DNA from: JANQNX01 sp965601665 | GTDB lineage: Bacteria > Pseudomonadota > Gammaproteobacteria > Eutrophobiales > Eutrophobiaceae | DNA length: 64,000 nucleotides | Reading direction: 5' to 3' | NCBI GenBank assembly: GCA_965601665.1 | Contig: OZ271833.1 | Coordinates: 2,788,179 to 2,852,178 of the forward strand | Shown: piece after piece, positions 54,613-61,900 of the stretch | How positions within the stretch are numbered: the first letter of the stretch is position 1 | Layout of the letters: each line of letters opens with the position of its first letter | The notes under the pieces: generated by a model | What the model saw: the letters and a program-made list of their open reading frames with translations, nothing else | What the model was told of the DNA's origin: nothing | Databases searched by the model: none | Program-made: the position numbers and the translations under genes

Positions 54613-54652
54613 TGAGGCAGTCGCAAAAATAACAGACGAGGTCTGTGCCTCA
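54613..54652. promoter_or_regulatory. Two-part stem-loop between lysC and csrA
   Basis: Outer arms TGAGGCA (54613-54619) and TGCCTCA (54646-54652) pair perfectly; inside, CAGAC-GAG-GTCTG (54633-54645) forms a second stem. A TATAAT (54659-54664) follows directly. It may end lysC transcription without a U run or regulate csrA. Confidence 0.5.
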
Positions 54653-54688
54653 TGAAGCTATAATTAACTAAAAGATATTATTAAGACT

Positions 54689-54703
54689 AAGGAAGCATTA
54701 GGA
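54689..54703 (+). promoter_or_regulatory. Two GGA motifs in the csrA leader
   Basis: AAGGA (54689-54693) and TAGGA (54699-54703) just upstream of the csrA ATG fit the ANGGA-type CsrA-binding core; the second is also the ribosome site. This fits the autorepression known for csrA in E. coli. Confidence 0.5.
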
Positions 54704-54711
54704 GAAATGAG

Positions 54712-54909
54712 ATGTTGATACTAACCAGAAGAGTTGGTGAGTCGCTGATGATTGGCGATGAAGTTAACGTAACCGTACTGGGAATAAGGGGAAACCAGGT
54801 ACGCATCGGCGTTAACGCACCGAAAGATGTAGCCGTCCACCGAGAAGAAATTTACGACCGAATTCAGCAAGAGCAAACTGACGACGTACCCTCAAAGGCC
54901 TCTGAATAA
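54712..54909 (+). CDS. csrA: Carbon storage regulator CsrA
   Basis: Post-transcriptional regulator that binds GGA motifs in mRNA leaders. The 65-residue protein begins MLILTRRVGESLMIGDEV, with the RNA-contacting VHREEIYDRI segment. The position after alaS-lysC and before tRNA-Ser is classical in gammaproteobacteria. A target in this window could be motility- or c-di-GMP-related, but none is shown. Confidence 0.97.
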   Translation: MLILTRRVGESLMIGDEVNVTVLGIRGNQVRIGVNAPKDVAVHREEIYDRIQQEQTDDVPSKASE

Positions 54910-54926
54910 TTGTCACCCGGGACTTT

Positions 54927-54957
54927 ACCCCGCGCTAGCGCAGGGTTATGCTTTTTT
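54927..54957 (+). terminator. Probable terminator after csrA
   Basis: CCCCGCG-CTAG-CGCAGGG forms a seven-pair stem with one mismatch, followed by TTATGCTTTTTT. Confidence 0.5.
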
Positions 54958-55072
54958 CGATATTATTGGGCAATTTGTTCAGTAAATTATTACAATACTC
55001 GCGTTTCTGTCTACATCCAAACCAGGGTGTAACCACGGACAGTTCGTGCCGGGATGACAGTGCAATACTTCG

Positions 55073-55163
55073 GAGAGGTGGCCGAGCGGCTGAAGGCGCT
55101 CCCCTGCTAAGGGAGTATACGGTTTATCCCGTATCGAGGGTTCGAATCCCTCTCTCTCCGCCA
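55073..55163 (+). tRNA. tRNA-Ser (anticodon GCT)
   Basis: A 91-base type II tRNA. Acceptor GGAGAGG pairs with TCTCTCC (one G-U), the D region is TGGCCGAGCGGCTGAAGG, the anticodon loop is CTGCTAA with GCT, the variable arm is long, and the T arm is GAGGGTTCGAATCCCTC. CCA is encoded. Confidence 0.95.
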
Positions 55164-55261
55164 TTTGACTAAATATGCGGGTCGGATATTATTCGCCGCT
55201 CATTATTTGCAGGAACATATGCCCCGTAACAGGAAATTTGCCTGATTAATATTGTCACAAC

Positions 55262-55338
55262 GCGCCCGTAGCTCAGTTGGATAGAGTACCTGGCTACGAA
55301 CTAGGGGGTCGGAGGTTCGAATCCTTCCGGGCGCGCCA
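55262..55338 (+). tRNA. tRNA-Arg (anticodon ACG)
   Basis: A 77-base cloverleaf: acceptor GCGCCCG/CGGGCGC, D arm with AGCTCAGTTGGATAGAGT, anticodon loop CTACGAA with ACG, T arm GGAGGTTCGAATCCTTCC, encoded CCA. A34 would be edited to inosine by TadA (43381). Its 3' end is partly duplicated downstream. Confidence 0.95.
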
Positions 55339-55347
55339 TTTATAAAA
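55320..55347. repeat. 28-bp direct repeat, copy in the tRNA-Arg 3' end
   Basis: This stretch, covering the last 19 bases of the tRNA and 9 beyond, recurs at 55479-55506 with 23 of 28 positions equal by eye. Confidence 0.6.
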
Positions 55348-55348
55348 C

Positions 55349-55371
55349 AACCACCGCAAGGTGGTTTTTTT
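55349..55371 (+). terminator. Rho-independent terminator after tRNA-Arg
   Basis: AACCACC-GCAA-GGTGGTT forms a perfect seven-pair stem followed by a run of T. Confidence 0.85.
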
Positions 55372-55407
55372 ATGAATTGTATCCAGCAGGATAAGAACAA
55401 AGTTCGA

Positions 55408-55473
55408 CAAATTTGCCGGGAGCAAATTTGAACAGCCGCAGGCTGACCCGAAGGGCGAAGCGCAGGGATGCGC
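55408..55473. repeat. Array of four consecutive small hairpins
   Basis: In order: CAAATTTGC-CGGGA-GCAAATTTG (nine pairs, 55408-55430), CAGCC-GCA-GGCTG (55433-55445), CCC-GAA-GGG (55447-55455), GCGCA-GGGA-TGCGC (55460-55473). No coding frame is supported here. It looks like a structured intergenic repeat element or small RNA. Confidence 0.65.
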
Positions 55474-55478
55474 GAAGT

Positions 55479-55506
55479 AATCCTTCAGGACACGCCATCC
55501 ATAAAA
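55479..55506. repeat. 28-bp direct repeat, downstream copy of the tRNA-Arg 3' end
   Basis: AATCCTTCAGGACACGCCAT and the following ATAAAA mirror the tRNA 3' end and its flank. Such pairs mark old integration or repeat insertion; only about 130 bases lie between the copies and no integrase is nearby. Confidence 0.6.
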
Positions 55507-55981
55507 ATTTGCTATGAGCAGGTTTTTACATTTCAACGCGATGCACAGCAATTATCGCCGCTAAATTCATGATACTGCTTCTTCAATCGATTTAGCTGTT
55601 TCGGGATATTTACCTATATGCATCTAAACAAGGATTAATATAGTCTATCGATATCTATATAAATGATTTTCAATGATTTTTTCGCTAAGTCTGCGAGTAT
55701 GGAGTGACACTGTCGGGAATTTTTGTCGCTGAAAAACGACATATACAGGGTAAGAAAAGGAACGGTGCCGCGCATTCACTGCAAACTTAATATGAATACC
55801 GTAACTGATGCGCAGTTTGAAAAAAATGATTAAACTGCAAAACTAGTAAAATCATAAACTTAAGCGATTATTTTTTTTTCTAATTCAAGTCAGGCGTTAT
55901 GCTTCAAGTATTGGAATGAATGTTGCCATATTATATTTAAGTCGCATCGCAAATTAGAGTTACGTTTAAGTCAGGCATGAC
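55507..55981. other. AT-rich intergenic leader before the giant gene
   Basis: About 475 bases, strongly AT-rich, without a supportable gene. It should contain the promoter and leader of the giant secreted protein. No clear -35/-10 or sigma-54 type element was identified. Confidence 0.45.
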
Positions 55982-58900
55982 ATGCTGAATAGAATAATTA
56001 AGAGAATCAGTCACTTAAAGCCAACCCCGCCCAAGCTGCACTATGAAGGTGCGCATGCCGGCGTGGAGAGCGAGCAATCAAGTATTGTTGATTCACTCCA
56101 CGCGCTGGAGCCGCGCATCATGTTTGATGCCGCGGGTGTGGCAACCGGTGCCGAAGTTGCAGCCAATGATGTCGCTGAACAGCAGGCGCAAGAGGCAATC
56201 AATGCAGAAGATGTCGAGCCCCCGGCCAGCAGTAATCAACAATCTGACTCCGATGCGCTGTCCGAATTACTCGCCGATTTTGAGCCCCCATCAGGCCGCA
56301 ATGAACTCATCTTTGTAGATAAAAGTGTCGATGATTACCAGACCCTGCTGTCTGGAATAAGCAATGGCGCGGAACTGGTATTTCTGGATAGCGATAGCGA
56401 TGGCCTGGAACAGATAGCCAATACACTCCAGGACCGTAACGATATTGATGCCATCCACATCATTTCGCATGGTGATGCCGGGCAATTGCAACTGGGCAAC
56501 ACGTTGTTGACCAATGACAGTATGCAAAACGAGCATGCTGACGAACTCGAACTGATAAAGACTACCCTTAGCGAGTCTGCCGACATTCTCATTTATGGGT
56601 GTAATTTTAGTGAAGGTATAAATGGTCAGGAAGCAGCTCAAACGCTAGCTAGTCTGACCGGTGCCGACGTTGCAGCCTCTGATGATATTACGGGCCACAC
56701 TTCCTTGGGCGGTGACTGGGATTTAGAAACGCAAGTTGGTGATATCGAAACATCTCAAGTTATCTCAGAAGCAGCACAGGGACTCTGGGTTGGTACGCTT
56801 GACTTGGTTGTGGCCAATACGGGTGATGCAGGTGCAATGGCAAATGAAGTATCTGCCGATGCTTCTGGTATCAGTGTCGGTACAACGACGTTAAATGCAA
56901 CGAGTGATGGAGCTGCTCACGAAGGCGCTGCGACGTTTACTGATTTGCAAGTCAACAATAACCAGATAATGGCCAATGGATTCACCATTAGTACTGCAGA
57001 TGCGACCTTGCTTGCCGGTGATACAACAACCGGTGATCAAATACGAGATGCCACTAATGCTCCTGATGCCATTACCGATGCAGACCTACAGGTTGTGGCC
57101 AATGACAATGCGCCTGCTGATACCAATGTCTATACATTAAACGACGCGGTTATTCTGACCTTCGATTTTACACCGGACGCCGGTGTGACCAAGGTCGCTG
57201 CTGAATACGCGTTTGGTACGGAAGAAGAAGATTTTTATTCGACTGGATACAACGATGCATTCGGTATCTGGGTTGATGATGGTACAGGTTATGAAGTAGT
57301 TGCAACGGAGAATATCTACAACAACTATCAAGCTGGAACATTTATTGATCCCGGAAACAATGCCGACATCGCTCCTAATGTCGAAATAAATCAAATGACA
57401 CCGGTTCGAACCGGCGTCAGTGATCAGATAACTGCTGGCACCAATACTGTAAAGTTCGCCATCGCAGATGTGCGTGACACAGATTATGACAGTGCGGCTT
57501 TTGTCAGTTATTTTGGTAGTTCTTTACGATTGATTGGCGATGCTGATGATAGCAGCAGTGCCGGTAATGGTAATTTTGCTACACAGTATTCCAATGTTAG
57601 TGATGGTCCGGTTTCAATTGTCGATAACGATGTTGCAATCACTAACTATGATGCAAGCACCTATGTCGAATACGCAGAGTTAACAATTGGTGCCGGCGTT
57701 CAGATTGGCGACACCCTTACATATAGTGGCACGTCTAGTTTTTCTTTATCTGAAACACTTCCTGGCTCCAATACTTTCAGATTGACGTGGACTGGTGTTA
57801 CTGGCGCGCAGACAATTTCAGATTTTGAACAAGCACTGCAGGATGTTGAGTTTTCTACCACTGATAATGCTTCAACTGCGGACCGCGTTATTAGCATTAA
57901 ACTGCATGATACTGATGGCGGAACAGCCACTGAAACAGACAGTAATACAATTACATCAACAGTCAGCATTACATCGCTGGCTATTCCAACGGTAAATAGT
58001 TTTTCTTATGGAGTAGGTGATGCAATTGTCCTGACAGGTACTTACGACGCCAGCCTTGGTGACAAGGGTGCAGGACTTACTAACTCCGAGCTGCAGGTAA
58101 CAGTTGATGGTACAACTTATGATCAGTCTGACTCCGAAATTGCAGCTAGTGGAGGAAGCTGGACGCTGACGTTACCTGCGGGAACTTTGCCTGTAGGGAC
58201 ATACGATGTTGACGTAACGACCGATGACGGGTTGGATGTTACAGTTGACCAATCACTTAATGAGCTTGAAATTACGTTTGATGCGGTTGACGACAGTGCC
58301 ACAACAGATCAGAACACAGCTGTCACGATAGGCATTCTTGCTAATGACTATGCGACAAACCCAACTGACATAATAACACCGATTGTCGACTGGGAATTTA
58401 ACGCCGCTGACGATACTGATAATGACAACGTATGGGAGGCTGATGAAAATAACGGTGACCTTGGTAACTGGACACTATCTGCACCTGCAACACCTGCTGA
58501 TGTAACGCTTGGCACTGACACAGAGTATGTTGATATTAGCAAGGCCTATGAATTCGGTGCTGGAGGAATAACAGCAACTATTGGCCAGGGTATAGCTAAC
58601 TTTAATGCAGCCAATACTTCTGATCAAAACGATGCCACTTTCGAAATTTGGGTCAAGCTGGATGACTTGACTCAAAATCAGGTCATCTTTGAAACCGGTG
58701 GTACAGGTGGTGGTTTATCCATTGTTTTGGCTGACAGTGATACAGATGGAACCTTTGATGATTTGGTCCTGACGGCAGTTGATGATGCTGATGGCGATGT
58801 GCTGACAACAACGGCGGACCTTAGCACGATTATTGGTACAAACGCCGAAATTACATCTGAATACATCCAGATTGTAGGCACATATGGAAACAACACAGTT

Positions 58901-61900
58901 GCCGATCTGTTTGAACTCTACGTAAATGGCTCACTAGCTAGTCAGGCATCTACTACCAGCGGTTTTAATGACTTTGATGACGGCACCGGTATGGGTCTCG
59001 GTACCGTCAATGGAACGATTGCCGGGGGCGGCACCTTTAGTGATTTACAAGGAAACATTGCAACGTTCCGTTTCTATGAAGACCAAACACTCACCGCAGA
59101 TCAGGTTTATGCAAACTATCTCGATACAACAACCGGTGGGTTAAATATTATTGAAATCGAGGGCACGCCGGTCAGTATTGGTGACACCGTTGACTTGGTC
59201 GGCGGCGGTGCTGTCACAATTAATAACGATGGCACGCTGACTTTCGATCCGGATGGCGATTTTGATTATTTAGCAGCAGGAGATTCTACTAACGTTACTT
59301 TCGACTACGTTGCGCAGGACAGCTTATCGAACACATCTAATGCAGCAACGGTAACGGTAACTGTTAACGGGATTGATGATGCACCCATTAATACTATTCC
59401 TGGTGCGCAAACAGTTAGCGAAGAAACGGTTTCTTCCATAAGTGGTATCAGCGTTACCGATGTTGATAACAACCTTGCCAGCACACAGTTAACCGTCACA
59501 AATGGTGTACTCAATGTTTCGTTAAGCGGTGGTGCGACCATTAGCGCCGGGGCAAATGGTTCTAATGATCTGACCATAAGTGGCAGCGAGGCTGATATCA
59601 ATGCGACCCTCGCAACCCTGACATACCAGGGCGGTGTTAATTTTGTTGGTGCTGATACCTTAACGGTACTTTCGACTGACAGTAGCGGTGTGCCGCTATC
59701 AGATACGGATACGGTCACGATTAATGTCACCGACATCAATGATGAACCGATTGTGGCGACGTTGGCAGGTGTTGACGATACGTTTACTGAAGGTGAACTC
59801 GCGACTAACCCGCTTTTTGCAAGCAGTGACATCGACACCATTGAAGCAGGGCAAAATATTGATGGCCTCGTGTTCACGGTAACTAATGTCGCTGACGGTG
59901 CTAATGAAATTCTGAATATTGACGGCACGTCGGTGACATTAACCAATGGTGCTAGTGCCACTGGTACCAATTACGATATTAGTGTAAGCGTGACCGGTTC
60001 CACAGCGACGATAACGTTGACTGCAAGCACACTAGATACTGTTCTACCGGCAACGGCTGATGGTGTTATCAATGCGGTTACCTACACGAACAGCAGTAGC
60101 AATCCGGACACAAGCAATCGCGTAATTACGCTTTCAACAATTACCGATAGTGGTTCAGGAACAGGGGCAAATGACAATACCAATAATGCAGTGAATATTG
60201 CTGCCACCATTACGATGGAGGCGGTGAATAATGCGCCAGTTGTTAATGCCCCGGGCGCGAATTTATCAGCGCTGGATCCAACACCAATCAACGTCCATGG
60301 AACAGGCTTTACCGTTACCGATGTTGATGAAGCCGGTGCCGGTGCCACGCTAACTTTAAGTGTTACTGAAGGAACGATAAACGTGACTGCGGGTACATCC
60401 GGAGTCAGTAGCATTGCCGGCAACGGCACGGGAACAGTCACGCTAACAGGTACAATTGCGCAGATAGACAACCTGTTGACTGGTGCCGGTACCGGAATAA
60501 TTACTTACACTGCGATCGGCACACCAAGTGCAACAACAGATTTTACCGTTACCGTTAACGACCAGGGTAATACGGGTACGGACCCTGGCTTAACGGGAGA
60601 CGGTTTATCAGAAGAAGGGACGAATAGCGTTACGATTGACCTGGTTGATCCAAATGATGCGCCAACGCTTACAGCGACAGCTGATAACCCAACCTTCACC
60701 GAAGACGGGTCTGCAGTAGATTTATTTGATCTCAACCCAGGCGATGTCACTACGGTTGAGGCTGGTCAAACCATCATTGGTCTGGAACTCACTGTCAGCA
60801 ACCTAGAAAACGGTGCAGATGAAGTACTGAATATTGATGGTAGCGCTATTCAATTAACGGATTCGTTTTCTACTACAACAACGAACGGTTATGTTGTATC
60901 AGTTTCTGTTACTGCTACCACAGCAACCATATCGATTGATATGTTACTGGGTGGTGCCGGTGAAACGACAACTAACATAGAAACGCTCGTTGATGGCATT
61001 ACGTATCAGAATGACAATCAGGCGCCAACCGATGCCGGCACGCGCGCAGTAACGATCACCAGTATTCAGGACAACGGCGGCACGTCAGGCAGTGGCGTCG
61101 ATACCAGTAATCCAAATATTGTCTCAACCGTTACGTTGGCAGCGGTTAATGATGTACCAACGGTAACAGACAACGTTGTTAGCACCTTTGAAGACACGAC
61201 ATACACATTTACGCTGGCTGATTTTACCTCGGTATTTAATGACACAGACGGAGATGCACTGACTAGCATCAGGATAGAAAGTCTGGAAAGTGTTGGCTCG
61301 CTTCAACTATCAGGTGTAGATGTCACTGTTGGCCAGGTAATCACCGCTGCAGACATTCCCAATTTAACATTCGACCCGTTGCCAGGTGGTAGCGGAGCTG
61401 GCTATGACAGTTTTACATTCAGTGCCACTGACGGTAATGGCCCTGCATTACCAACACTATCGTTTGATTCAGACAGCGATGGATTTGTTTATTCTGATAA
61501 TGTCTTTGGCGGTACGGCAAGTGGTAACGCCGACGGCACCTACGGTGCAAATATAGGGTCCGGTGGTGCCAGTGATGGCGGTATAGAGGTTACTGTTGGT
61601 GCTAATGCCGGTGCAGGTAATCCAATCTCTGGGGCATGGGAAAGAACGATCACCGTACCGACTGCGACAACCGTTGACGTTACTGTATCTTATCGTCTCG
61701 ACATTGCTTCAAATTACGAAACCAATGAATACGGTGATGCTGTACTCGCCATTGATGGTGTTCGCTATGGCAATGATACCAATCCAGATGGAAATACATC
61801 ATTAGTCACGCTGGTAGGGAATGGCACGTCCGGTGCTCAGACTACTGGCTGGGTGACGGAGACCATTTCTATTGCACTAACAGCAGGTGAACACACATTA

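Noticed and set aside
54979..55164. Minus-strand frame coding MAEREGFEPSIRDKP...
   Set aside because: It is antisense to tRNA-Ser; this peptide string is a well-known annotation artefact.
55203..55551. Minus-strand frames with GRIRTSDPLVRSQVLYPTEL and ARKDSNLRPPSS
   Set aside because: Antisense translation of tRNA-Arg and the hairpin array, another common false protein.
55990..56040. N-terminal signal peptide for the giant protein
   Set aside because: The first 30 residues are basic and proline-rich without a hydrophobic core, so Sec export is not supported.
56120..56140. LapG-type cleavage site (DAAG in LEPRIMFDAAG)
   Set aside because: The string is part of the common LEPR/FDAA motif of DUF4347 proteins; without LapD/LapG genes in view it is not evidence of LapG processing.
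59305..59970. 221-residue minus-strand frame rich in Val/Ser
   Set aside because: Antisense shadow of the repeat protein; several similar frames occur all along that gene because of its Thr/Asp/Gly codon bias.
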